A DNA stretch of 23,025 bases from Clostridia bacterium (GTDB lineage Bacteria; Bacillota; Clostridia; Christensenellales; Aristaeellaceae), in assembly GCA_009776385.1 (NCBI GenBank), contig WRFT01000003.1, positions 1 through 23,025 of the forward strand. The letters run 5' to 3'. Below the pieces are notes generated by a model. The model saw only the letters and a list, made by a program, of their open reading frames with translations, ran no database searches and was not told the DNA's origin. Numbering within the stretch: position 1 is the stretch's first letter; every line of letters begins with the position of its first letter. Below are positions 15,041 to 22,070 of the stretch, in pieces. A program made the position numbers and the translations under genes.

Positions 15041-15988
15041 GTGGATAATACACGTAGAATCATCAGGACACTTCAACAGAATATCCGAAAGGTGATTGTC
15101 GGAAAAGATGAGGCGATTGAACTGGCGTTAATTGCCTTGGTGTGTAAAGGCCATGTTTTAATTGAAGATGTGCCGGGTGTGGGTAAAACAACGCTGGCAG
15201 GCGCGTTGGCTAAATCGCTTTCCTGTTCCTTTAAGCGTATCCAATTCACGCCGGATTTAATGCCTACGGATGTGACGGGATTCTCCATGGTAAACATGAA
15301 AACGGGTGAAATGGAGTATAAACCCGGCGCAGTCATGAGTCAAGTGATTCTGGCTGACGAGATCAACCGCACAGGCCCTAAAGCGCAAGCGGCGTTGTTG
15401 GAGGTCATGGAGGAACACCAAGTCACGGTAGATGGCGTAACCTACCCGATGCCTGAACCTTTTATCGTCTTGGCAACCCAAAATCCTGTAGAATTTACAG
15501 GAACCTATCCGCTTCCCGAAGCGCAAATGGATCGCTTCTTTCTTAGAATTGCTATCGGATATCCTTCCATAGAGGAAGAAATGGATGTTTTAGAACGTTA
15601 TTCCGGACGGGTATCGCCTTTAAAAATGTTAGACCCTGTTTGTTCTGCGGAGGAAATTATTCAATTACAGGAATCCGTCGGAGCCGTATACTGTTCCCGC
15701 GAAGTACGCAATTATGTGGCAACTCTGGTCGCCAATACGCGTAATCATCCTTCTTTACAGTTGGGCGCTTCAACACGCGGCGCCATCGCGTTGATACGCG
15801 GGGGACAGGCATGTGCGTTATTGGACGGGCGTGACTATGTGCTTCCGGAGGATGTTCAACACATGGCGCTGCCGGTGCTTTCGCATAGGCTTATTTTAAA
15901 CCCCGAAGCGCGAATGAAAGCCGTTACTTCCGAACGGGTGTTAATATCCGTGCTTGATAATACCCCCGTTCCTGTCAGACTCCCGTGA
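15041..15988 (+). CDS. MoxR-family AAA+ ATPase
   Basis: This 315-residue protein is a typical MoxR ATPase: IEDVPGVGKTTLA (Walker A with Lys49), VILADEINRTGPKAQAALLEVMEE (Walker B at 102-107 and the following MoxR motif) and LATQNPVEFTGTYPLPEAQMDRF (sensor 1 Asn148 and the family signature). A C-terminal lid domain (AAA_lid) follows from about residue 230. MoxR ATPases act as chaperone-like factors for maturation of membrane or secreted complexes and usually occur with DUF58 and transglutaminase-like genes, as here. The start is GTG at 15041, 10 bases after GGGAGG; no alternative in-frame start fits. It is the first gene of the operon behind the promoter at 14946-14974, and its stop overlaps the next start (GTGA). 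Confidence 0.94.
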   Translation: MDNTRRIIRTLQQNIRKVIVGKDEAIELALIALVCKGHVLIEDVPGVGKTTLAGALAKSLSCSFKRIQFTPDLMPTDVTGFSMVNMKTGEMEYKPGAVMSQVILADEINRTGPKAQAALLEVMEEHQVTVDGVTYPMPEPFIVLATQNPVEFTGTYPLPEAQMDRFFLRIAIGYPSIEEEMDVLERYSGRVSPLKMLDPVCSAEEIIQLQESVGAVYCSREVRNYVATLVANTRNHPSLQLGASTRGAIALIRGGQACALLDGRDYVLPEDVQHMALPVLSHRLILNPEARMKAVTSERVLISVLDNTPVPVRLP

Positions 15989-17166
15989 AGACCAAACTCC
16001 TTCCGCTGGCGGCTTGCGTCACGGCTTTGGTTGTTGCCGCGCTCTCTACCGGCGGAGAGATGTTTCTGATATTGGCGGCGCTGTTAATATTAATGGCAGT
16101 GACGGCGTTTTGGTCTGTCCGCCGGGCGCTGAACACCCTTACTGTTACTAACGATTTATCCGAGGGTACTGTAACGCGAGGCGACCGCGTACTGCTAACG
16201 GTTACTATCGGTTATCGTTCCTTTATCCCGGTGGCGCCCATCACGCTTTATATGAATGACGCCGCGGAGGAAATGGGTCACAAAATGCGTCTTGAGGAGA
16301 TGACCGGCCGCACACAACAACTGCGTTTCCCGTTTGACGCAGAGCATGTGGGCGTGATGACGCCCGGTGTCAATGCTTATGGAATACAAGACTTGTTTGG
16401 TATCGTCTCGGTCACCAAGAGGCCCAGAGAAGTTCCGCGGGAGCTTCTGGTATTGCCCTGTCTGTTCGATGTGGAGGATTTAAAATTCGCTCCCGGAGAA
16501 TCCGGTACGGAAACCATTTCACGCGCGACAGAAGATGTCAACCTGCCTGCCGAAGCGCGTGCTTATCAAGCGGGTGACCCTCTTAAAAAAATACACTGGA
16601 AGCTGTCGGCTAAAAAGGGCAGTCTTGTTGTGCGCAGATTTGAAGAACCTACCTATCCGGACGCGCTTGTCCTATTGGACTGTTCCGCTCCGCCTTACGC
16701 TAAGTGGCCTGAGGCGCAAGCCTGTGTGAAAGATACATTGCTGGAAACAGCGGCTTCCGTTGTGAAGCGTCATATAAACGGCGATCACCCCATTCGTTTA
16801 CCCTTGTCGGGCGAGCGCCTCTTCGAGTTTGATACATCGATGGGTCTCCAAACACTGATGGAAGAATTGGCAAGGGTTCGGTTTACACAGACGGAACGTT
16901 TTGAACGCGTCCTTTTATTGGAAACACGCCGTATGCGTAAGCAAGGCGCAACAGTCATTATTACAGCGCGTTTAAACTCAAACATTGTTGATATGATTAT
17001 CAGAATCAGGCGTATGGGTCCGTACGTCAGGGTCTATTTGGTTACTTTCGAACCGGACAAAGCGCCGTCATCACTGGTGTCTAAGCTGCAGCAGCATACC
17101 ATCGAAGTATGTTATGTAACACCCGCGCTTTGGGAAGGAGAGATGCAAAACGGCCAGGCTTCATAA
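15985..17166 (+). CDS. DUF58-domain membrane protein
   Basis: This 393-residue protein has two closely spaced hydrophobic segments at the N-terminus (about 4-20 and 24-43), then a beta-rich region, and the DUF58 signature ARAYQAGDPLKKIHWKLSAKKGSLVVRRFE at about residues 191-220. The part after that resembles a von Willebrand-type fold (LVLLDCSAPP). Members are almost always next to a MoxR ATPase and are thought to be its partner or client; the biochemical role is not settled. The GTG start overlaps the moxR stop by 4 bases without its own clear ribosome binding site, so translation is likely coupled. The gene ends in a double stop (TAATAG). Confidence 0.9.
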   Translation: MKTKLLPLAACVTALVVAALSTGGEMFLILAALLILMAVTAFWSVRRALNTLTVTNDLSEGTVTRGDRVLLTVTIGYRSFIPVAPITLYMNDAAEEMGHKMRLEEMTGRTQQLRFPFDAEHVGVMTPGVNAYGIQDLFGIVSVTKRPREVPRELLVLPCLFDVEDLKFAPGESGTETISRATEDVNLPAEARAYQAGDPLKKIHWKLSAKKGSLVVRRFEEPTYPDALVLLDCSAPPYAKWPEAQACVKDTLLETAASVVKRHINGDHPIRLPLSGERLFEFDTSMGLQTLMEELARVRFTQTERFERVLLLETRRMRKQGATVIITARLNSNIVDMIIRIRRMGPYVRVYLVTFEPDKAPSSLVSKLQQHTIEVCYVTPALWEGEMQNGQAS

Positions 17167-17188
17167 TAGCGGCAGAATACTTCGGCGC

Positions 17189-19456
17189 ATGATCATTTCG
17201 TTGTTATTAGCTGCGGGTTTTCTACTGCCAATACTGCATATGCTAAACCTTGAAGCGTTAATGCCGTCGGTGTTCTTGGCGAGCACGGCATCTGTCATGT
17301 TATTGTCTCTTCCGGAGTGGCTTAAAAAGCCTAACTGGCTGGGTGTTTTGCTTATACCGGCGGGTCTGTATGCGGCATTAACCGTTATATCCGGCGGGAA
17401 CGGCGCGTTGAGCCTGATTAAGGATAGTGTCATAGCGCTTTACTTAATGTACGCGGGCTATGACGCGGCGCTCCCATTATACGCGCTGCCTGCCGTGATA
17501 CTGTTATCGGCGTTCATCACGGCGGTGACCTATCTGTTGGCTTCAAACGCGGGATTCTCTCCTGCCATGACATTTTCAGGATTCATCTTGTTCATTTTAT
17601 GGTCTACGGGTAAAGGGGCTCTCTTTATCTACTTTATACCCTCCCTAATAGCGCTTGTCATATTGTATGCTGCGGATAAACATGAAAACTTATCTACCCG
17701 GCGTATTCTGCCGGTTGCGGCCATCCTGGTAGCATTGGCCTACCTTTTAGTGCCGCCGGGAGGCGTCGTGTCTTCAGAGCTTCAAAAAGCCGCACAGGAT
17801 ATCAGGCAGGCTATCAGCGACCATTTCTTCTTTACAGAACCGCGCAGTATCTTCTCACTGGCTTCGGAAGGGTTTTACCCTAATGGCGTAACGCAATTGG
17901 GCGGAACAGCAGAACCCTCTGAACGCCTTGTGATGGAAGTTAAAGCGGAGGTGCCGGTCTACCTTCGCGGAGCCATAAAGGATGAATATTCCGGCCGTTC
18001 TTGGACGGACACCACCGGCGGGAAACGCTTATTGTATGTATCACCTATCAATCTGTCTGCCCGTAACATGATCTTTAATGCAAACCTGCCGGAAGGGGAA
18101 TTGGCGCGCAGTTCGATGATGAACGAAATAACTGTAACTGTTAAGTTGCTTACGCAAAGCCCCACTACCTTGTACGTCCCGCAGCGCGTGCGGTCACTTC
18201 AAATGCTTACGGACGGAATGGTACCTTATTTTAATAATGCATCCGAGATCTTTGTTACCAGAGACTTAATGCCGGGGGATACCTACAGTGTTTCGGCAGC
18301 CATCGTAAAAGCCGGTGATCCCGGGCTCGGAACGTTCTTGGCGGCTTGCCGGGAGCGCGGCGATACGGGTGGGTCATATCTGGATAACCGTTATACCGCG
18401 CTTCCTGAGCATCTGGATGAACAAATAGTCGATTTAGCTCGGCGTGCCACCGATGATTGTCTGACGGATTACGATAAGGCGATGGCATTGCAAAATTACC
18501 TTGCGAGGCACTTTAAATATACGCTGTCACCGGAACCCGCGCAGGACAATGTGGACTTTGTTACTTACTTCCTCCTGCGCGGAAAGGAAGGTTACTGTGT
18601 CTATTTTGCTTCCGCGATGACTGTTTTATGCCGCACATTAGGGCTGCCCGCCAGATATATTGAAGGCTTTCTTGTAGAACCCGATGCCTCGGGTGTCGCG
18701 TATGTCACAGGTAAGGACGCGCATGCTTGGACGGAGGTATACTTTAAAGGTTTCGGATGGCTTACCTTCGATGCGACGCCCGCCCACACGTCAAATACCC
18801 AACGTGATGCGGATCAGCCTCAAAACGAGAATAATGATCAAAATGAGGAAGATGATTCCGGCGATGCGCCGGAAATGCCTCCCGATACCACTCAAGAACC
18901 GGGCGGTGAAGAAGATGATAACCTTGAGTCGGATACAAACCCTGAGCATCAACAGCCGGAACAAGAAGAGGAGGAACAACCGAATTTAGTACCGGATCTT
19001 TCACATCTTTGGCCGATGCTCTTTTATATACTGCTAACCCTGCTGCTCCTTTTATTCATGTGGCGTTTCGTTTATGCGTTTCCGCAAATGGCTGCAAAAC
19101 ATACAAAGCGTTTAAGAGATCAATATGATATATGGATGCAGGCTGTGTATGATGCGGTATATTTATCGGGCCATGGGAAACTGCCCGGTGAAACACTTAC
19201 GGCGCATGCGGCAAGGTTAGATTTACTAAAGGTATTCCCTGTGCCGCTCCTGCCGGTGGCTGACATATTATCTCACATGAGTTACTCGCGCCACCCTATA
19301 GAATCATCCTATATCAATTCAGCACGTAAGGCATGCCTGTCCGTTATGCGCGGCATGACCGCACCGCAGCGACTCCGCTTCGTCTTGTATCGTACCTTTG
19401 TACCGAGAAGAAAATCGCACTACTTAAAAAAACTGTCAGGGCAGCTCGGAAAATGA
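17189..19456 (+). CDS. TgpA-like membrane transglutaminase-family protein with DUF4129 tail
   Basis: This 755-residue protein begins with about six or seven hydrophobic segments (residues 1-192), followed by an extracellular part and a transglutaminase-like core. The catalytic triad is visible: Cys470 in EGYCVYFASAM, His512 in DAHAWTEVYF and Asp528 in WLTFDATP. Residues about 537-600 are a very acidic, low-complexity linker. One more transmembrane helix (about 606-630) leads to a cytosolic DUF4129-like tail. Relatives (TgpA/YebA) are inner-membrane proteins of the MoxR-DUF58 module; transamidase or protease activity on wall or surface proteins is assumed rather than proven. The ATG at 17189 has no visible ribosome binding site, and the frame is open upstream, so the true N-terminus is uncertain. 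The stop overlaps the ttcA start (ATGA). Confidence 0.9.
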   Translation: MIISLLLAAGFLLPILHMLNLEALMPSVFLASTASVMLLSLPEWLKKPNWLGVLLIPAGLYAALTVISGGNGALSLIKDSVIALYLMYAGYDAALPLYALPAVILLSAFITAVTYLLASNAGFSPAMTFSGFILFILWSTGKGALFIYFIPSLIALVILYAADKHENLSTRRILPVAAILVALAYLLVPPGGVVSSELQKAAQDIRQAISDHFFFTEPRSIFSLASEGFYPNGVTQLGGTAEPSERLVMEVKAEVPVYLRGAIKDEYSGRSWTDTTGGKRLLYVSPINLSARNMIFNANLPEGELARSSMMNEITVTVKLLTQSPTTLYVPQRVRSLQMLTDGMVPYFNNASEIFVTRDLMPGDTYSVSAAIVKAGDPGLGTFLAACRERGDTGGSYLDNRYTALPEHLDEQIVDLARRATDDCLTDYDKAMALQNYLARHFKYTLSPEPAQDNVDFVTYFLLRGKEGYCVYFASAMTVLCRTLGLPARYIEGFLVEPDASGVAYVTGKDAHAWTEVYFKGFGWLTFDATPAHTSNTQRDADQPQNENNDQNEEDDSGDAPEMPPDTTQEPGGEEDDNLESDTNPEHQQPEQEEEEQPNLVPDLSHLWPMLFYILLTLLLLLFMWRFVYAFPQMAAKHTKRLRDQYDIWMQAVYDAVYLSGHGKLPGETLTAHAARLDLLKVFPVPLLPVADILSHMSYSRHPIESSYINSARKACLSVMRGMTAPQRLRFVLYRTFVPRRKSHYLKKLSGQLGK

Positions 19457-20172
19457 AAATCGTATTAGGGTGTGTCCGGCGGGCAGATAAAGATTTTCAT
19501 ATGATTGAACCGGGAGATCATATCGCCGTGGGTGTTTCCGGAGGGAAAGACAGCCTTTTGCTCCTTTACGCGCTATATCTTTACCGTATGTTTTCCCATA
19601 CGGAATACAGCCTTAGCGCGTTTACTTTGACAATGGGCCTGCAATCCGGTGATTTTTCCGGCATCCAAGCCTTTTGCGAGGAACTGGCGATACCGTATAC
19701 CATCAAAGAAACGCAAATATTTGATATTCTGTTTAATATTCGTAAGGAAACGAATCCCTGCGCGTTGTGCGCAAAGATGCGGCGCGGTATCCTGAATGAC
19801 TTAGCCGTGGCATCCGGTTGCGGAAAACTCGCCCTCGGCCATCATCGGGAGGATGTTCTTGAAACACTGATGATGAGTCTGTTATATGAGTCAAGGCTTC
19901 ACACATTTCATCCCGTGACCTTTTTAGACAGGACAGGTATTACCGTTATACGCCCGCTTGTTTATTTACCTGAGAAAATCATCGTCCATATGAAAAACCG
20001 CCTCCATCTGCCGGTCGTGCCCTCCGCATGCCCTTATGACGGGCATACGAAACGACAGGAAATGAAAAACCTACTGCGGGACTTTTCTAAACGTTATCCT
20101 CACGCACCGGAGTATATGTTACATGCCTTAAGAAATGATCGGCAATACGGGCTGTGGGATAGAAAAGAATGA
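19453..20172 (+). CDS. ttcA: TtcA-family tRNA 2-thiocytidine biosynthesis protein
   Basis: This 239-residue PP-loop ATPase has SGGKDS at residues 29-34 for ATP binding, Cys103 and Cys106 in NPCALCAKMRRGIL, GHHREDVLETLMMSLLY (129-145) and Cys193 in ACPYDGHTKRQEMK. Three cysteines of this spacing correspond to the 4Fe-4S ligands of E. coli TtcA, which thiolates C32 of certain tRNAs. The family also contains sulfur transferases of other specificity, so the exact target is likely but not certain. The longer frame starting at 19333 lies inside the transglutaminase gene. The ATG at 19453 overlaps that gene's stop by 4 bases and begins the conserved domain, so I use it. It is the last gene of the moxR run and faces rluD tail to tail with 7 bases between. 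Confidence 0.88.
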   Translation: MKIVLGCVRRADKDFHMIEPGDHIAVGVSGGKDSLLLLYALYLYRMFSHTEYSLSAFTLTMGLQSGDFSGIQAFCEELAIPYTIKETQIFDILFNIRKETNPCALCAKMRRGILNDLAVASGCGKLALGHHREDVLETLMMSLLYESRLHTFHPVTFLDRTGITVIRPLVYLPEKIIVHMKNRLHLPVVPSACPYDGHTKRQEMKNLLRDFSKRYPHAPEYMLHALRNDRQYGLWDRKE

Positions 20173-20179
20173 CCTGATA

Positions 20180-21085
20180 CTATGGTTCGAGTGATGCGAG
20201 TACAGCTAAAAAATCCTTGGGCGGATCAACTTGAAACACGAGCCTTTCGCCGGTTGCGGGATGTGTGAAGCAAATAGAACCCGCATGAAGCATCAAACGT
20301 GACGTAACGGCACTTTTTTGCAAGCCATACAGCGTGTCACCTGCCACGGGATGATGCATGGCGGCGAAATGTACGCGTATTTGATGGGTGCGGCCGGTTA
20401 CGGGTTTCACCCGGACATATGCCGCGCCGCGAAGGTTCCGTACCAGTGACCAATTAGTCAGGGAAGGACGGCCGCCGGGGTCCGCAGCCATTTTTTTGCG
20501 ATTCAGTGTGCTTCGCTTAATAGGCATATCGATGCGTCCTTCATATGCCTTCATGACGCCATCCACCACTGCGTAATATGTCTTTTCCATTTCGCGTTTT
20601 TGGAATTGTCCGGACAGGTTTACATGCGCCGCGTCGTTTTTAGCTACAATCAGCAGCCCTGAGGTATCTTTGTCCAGCCTATGGACGATACCGGGCCTTG
20701 TTTGTCCGCCGATACCGGATAGATTCGGAAGGTGGTATAAAAGAGCGTTAACTAATGTATGTGTAAGGTTTCCGGCGGCGGGATGGACCACCATTCCGGC
20801 GGGTTTATTAATCACCGCGATATCATTATCCTGATATACAATAGTAATGGGGATATCTTCGGCTTGTATATCACAGTCGCCGGGAGGGGGAAGTGTCAGG
20901 GTGATTTGGGTCCCGGCGTGGGGCTTTAGGCTTGCTTTGATGTGCTTTTCGCCTTCGATGGCAACAAATCCCGAGTCGATCAGGCTAACGGCGCGTGAAC
21001 GCGTTACCCGGCCGGTTGAGGCGATAAGAACATCCAGTCTGTCGGTGCCTGTAGCTGTGATGTTGATTATTTCAGAGCGTGTCAT
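20180..21085 (-). CDS. rluD: RluD-family 23S rRNA pseudouridine synthase
   Basis: This 301-residue protein has an N-terminal S4 RNA-binding domain (about 15-68: RLDVLIASTGRVTRSRAVSLIDSGFV) and a RluA/RluD catalytic domain (about 78-300). NKPAGMVVHPAAG (93-105) and PGIVHRLDKDTSGLLIVAK (131-149) are the family signatures; Asp138 in HRLD is the catalytic aspartate. PVTGRTHQIRVHFA (228-241) is the conserved C-terminal motif. The family makes pseudouridines in 23S rRNA (positions 1911/1915/1917 for RluD itself); Bacillota have several paralogues such as YlyB, so the target is inferred. An AGGGAT site lies 7 bases before the ATG at 21085. It is often next to lspA, which is absent here; instead the leader carries a possible small reading frame. 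Confidence 0.92.
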   Translation of the reverse strand: MTRSEIINITATGTDRLDVLIASTGRVTRSRAVSLIDSGFVAIEGEKHIKASLKPHAGTQITLTLPPPGDCDIQAEDIPITIVYQDNDIAVINKPAGMVVHPAAGNLTHTLVNALLYHLPNLSGIGGQTRPGIVHRLDKDTSGLLIVAKNDAAHVNLSGQFQKREMEKTYYAVVDGVMKAYEGRIDMPIKRSTLNRKKMAADPGGRPSLTNWSLVRNLRGAAYVRVKPVTGRTHQIRVHFAAMHHPVAGDTLYGLQKSAVTSRLMLHAGSICFTHPATGERLVFQVDPPKDFLAVLASLEP

Positions 21086-21198
21086 GGATATCCCTGCCGG
21101 TTTGGCCGAATGCTGTATAGCTGAAAGGTTCTATCTATCGATACCGCGTACCACGTTGCTACAATTAGAACCTTGCAAGTATCCCACCTTCCCAACAC
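21082..21198 (-). CDS. Possible 38-residue leader reading frame overlapping the rluD start
   Basis: A GTG at 21198 lies 6 bases after a perfect AAGGAGG (21211-21205). The frame runs 38 codons and its TGA overlaps the rluD ATG as ATGA. The predicted peptide (starting MLGRWDTCKVLIVATWYAV) has no family I recognise and carries a short hydrophobic stretch at about residues 9-20. The strong ribosome binding site and exact coupling overlap support translation; the lack of homology and the short length argue for caution. It could be a coupling leader for rluD or a chance frame. Confidence 0.35.
   Translation of the reverse strand: MLGRWDTCKVLIVATWYAVSIDRTFQLYSIRPNRQGYP
21125..21174 (-). repeat. Inverted repeat in the rluD leader
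   Basis: Nine-base perfect arms AAGGTTCTA (21174-21166 on the minus strand) and TAGAACCTT (21133-21125) flank a 32-base loop. The stem can extend three more pairs past one mismatch. No T-tract follows, so a simple terminator is unlikely. The repeat lies inside the possible leader reading frame, so translation would disrupt the hairpin. Confidence 0.5.
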
Positions 21199-21313
21199 GC
21201 TCCGCCTCCTTTTTATCTTCTATGCTGCCACTGTACATATTATCTTTACAAAAGGCAAGTATGAAAAGCTCTCCGGCTAACATGACAAGGTTTATCCGAT
21301 ATGCAACAAGTAC

Positions 21314-21319
21314 ATTATA
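21314..21319 (-). promoter_or_regulatory. Candidate -10 element for the rluD transcript
   Basis: TATAAT on the minus strand is a perfect -10, but the -35 at 17 bases is poor (TTATTT). It would give a leader of about 220 bases before the rluD ATG, covering the possible small frame and the inverted repeat. Between 21199 and 21313 I see nothing else that I can name. Confidence 0.4.
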
Positions 21320-21374
21320 GCGCGCGGTTGACTTAAAAATAACGAATTATTTTCTGGCAATAAGGTATCACCTC

Positions 21375-21402
21375 TTGCATATAATGCGAAATGGTGTACA
21401 AT
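21375..21402 (+). promoter_or_regulatory. Sigma-A type promoter for xpt
   Basis: TTGCAT (21375-21380) and TACAAT (21397-21402) are 16 bases apart. The expected transcript start is near 21409, leaving a leader of about 45 bases. That leader is too short for a purine riboswitch, and no purine-riboswitch core sequence is visible. Confidence 0.6.
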
Positions 21403-21420
21403 ACACGCATATCCGTTCCG

Positions 21421-21433
21421 AATGTTCGGAAAT
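21421..21433 (-). promoter_or_regulatory. PurBox-like operator (PurR) upstream of xpt
   Basis: The minus strand reads ATTTCCGAACATT, an exact match to the PurBox consensus as I remember it for Lactococcus/Bacillus PurR (AWWWCCGAACWWT). It lies just downstream of the predicted xpt transcript start. It also forms most of a 7-base palindrome, TTCCGAA-TG-TTCGGAA (21416-21431). A weaker partner (11 of 13) can be read at 21338-21350 on the plus strand, but that region is AT-rich. Confidence 0.45.
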
Positions 21434-21454
21434 CAACCGAAAGGAGGCGCGAGG

Positions 21455-22033
21455 ATGCAGCTGTTAAATGAAGCGATTATCCGGCATGGGCGCCTTCTCG
21501 GGCAGGATATCATCAAGGTAGACTCGTTTTTAAACCATCGCGTCGATACCCGTTTGCTGGCTGCTATGGGGCATGCATTGGCTGACTACTTCAAGGCGTC
21601 GTCACCAACTGTTGTACTGACGGTTGAATCCAGCGGTATCGCATTGGCTGCCATGACGGCATATGCGCTTGGCGGGCTGCCGATGGTTTTTGCAAAAAAA
21701 AGTGTCACGGTTGTACAAAGCGATGATATGGTATACGCGCCCGTTTATTCTTTCACACATAAAAACCAAAATGTCATCCGTGTTGACAAACGCTATATTG
21801 AAAAGGAAAGCCGCGTATTAATTATAGACGATTTTTTAGCGGATGGCCAAGCAGCCGAAGGGTTATTATTGCTTTGCCAAAAGTTGGAAGCGGAAGTTGT
21901 AGGCGTTGGTATTGCGATAGAAAAGGATTTTATGCGAGGCGGGCGGCGATTAAGGGAAAACGGGGTTCATTTAAAGTCGTTGGCAGTAATTCTAAGCGTA
22001 CAAGATGGTGTTATAACGCTTCAGAATGACTGA
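21455..22033 (+). CDS. xpt: Xanthine phosphoribosyltransferase
   Basis: This 192-residue protein matches Xpt closely: LLGQDIIKVDSFLNHRVD (15-32), VLTVESSGIALAAMTAYALG with the serine-rich loop, VYSFTHKNQN, and the PRPP-binding motif VLIIDDFLADGQA (121-133). It converts xanthine plus PRPP to XMP in purine salvage, in the cytosol. The frame is open from 21422, but AAGGAGG (21441-21447) lies 7 bases before the ATG at 21455, and homology begins there. Control is probably by the promoter and PurBox-like site just upstream rather than by a riboswitch. The purine permease that usually follows in Bacillus is absent; the next gene, 37 bases on, is a BMP-type binding protein. Confidence 0.95.
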   Translation: MQLLNEAIIRHGRLLGQDIIKVDSFLNHRVDTRLLAAMGHALADYFKASSPTVVLTVESSGIALAAMTAYALGGLPMVFAKKSVTVVQSDDMVYAPVYSFTHKNQNVIRVDKRYIEKESRVLIIDDFLADGQAAEGLLLLCQKLEAEVVGVGIAIEKDFMRGGRRLRENGVHLKSLAVILSVQDGVITLQND

Positions 22034-22070
22034 TCCGATAGAAATGCAAAAAATAGAAGGAGGAGAATCC

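Noticed and set aside
14871..15095. A 74-codon plus-strand frame between holA and moxR
   Set aside because: It covers the moxR promoter, leader hairpin and start in another frame and has no similarity I recognise.
19453..20172. Loss of a cysteine in the second C-x-x-C of TtcA as inactivation
   Set aside because: Only three cysteines ligate the cluster in E. coli TtcA, and Cys103, Cys106 and Cys193 are present. The CPxDGxTKR form is, as far as I recall, usual in Bacillota members.
20847..21320. A 157-codon plus-strand frame
   Set aside because: It is antisense to the rluD 5' end and its leader, and lacks a ribosome binding site.
21328..21356. TTGACT at 21328 as the xpt -35
   Set aside because: No -10-like hexamer lies 15-19 bases downstream; the pair at 21375/21397 is better.
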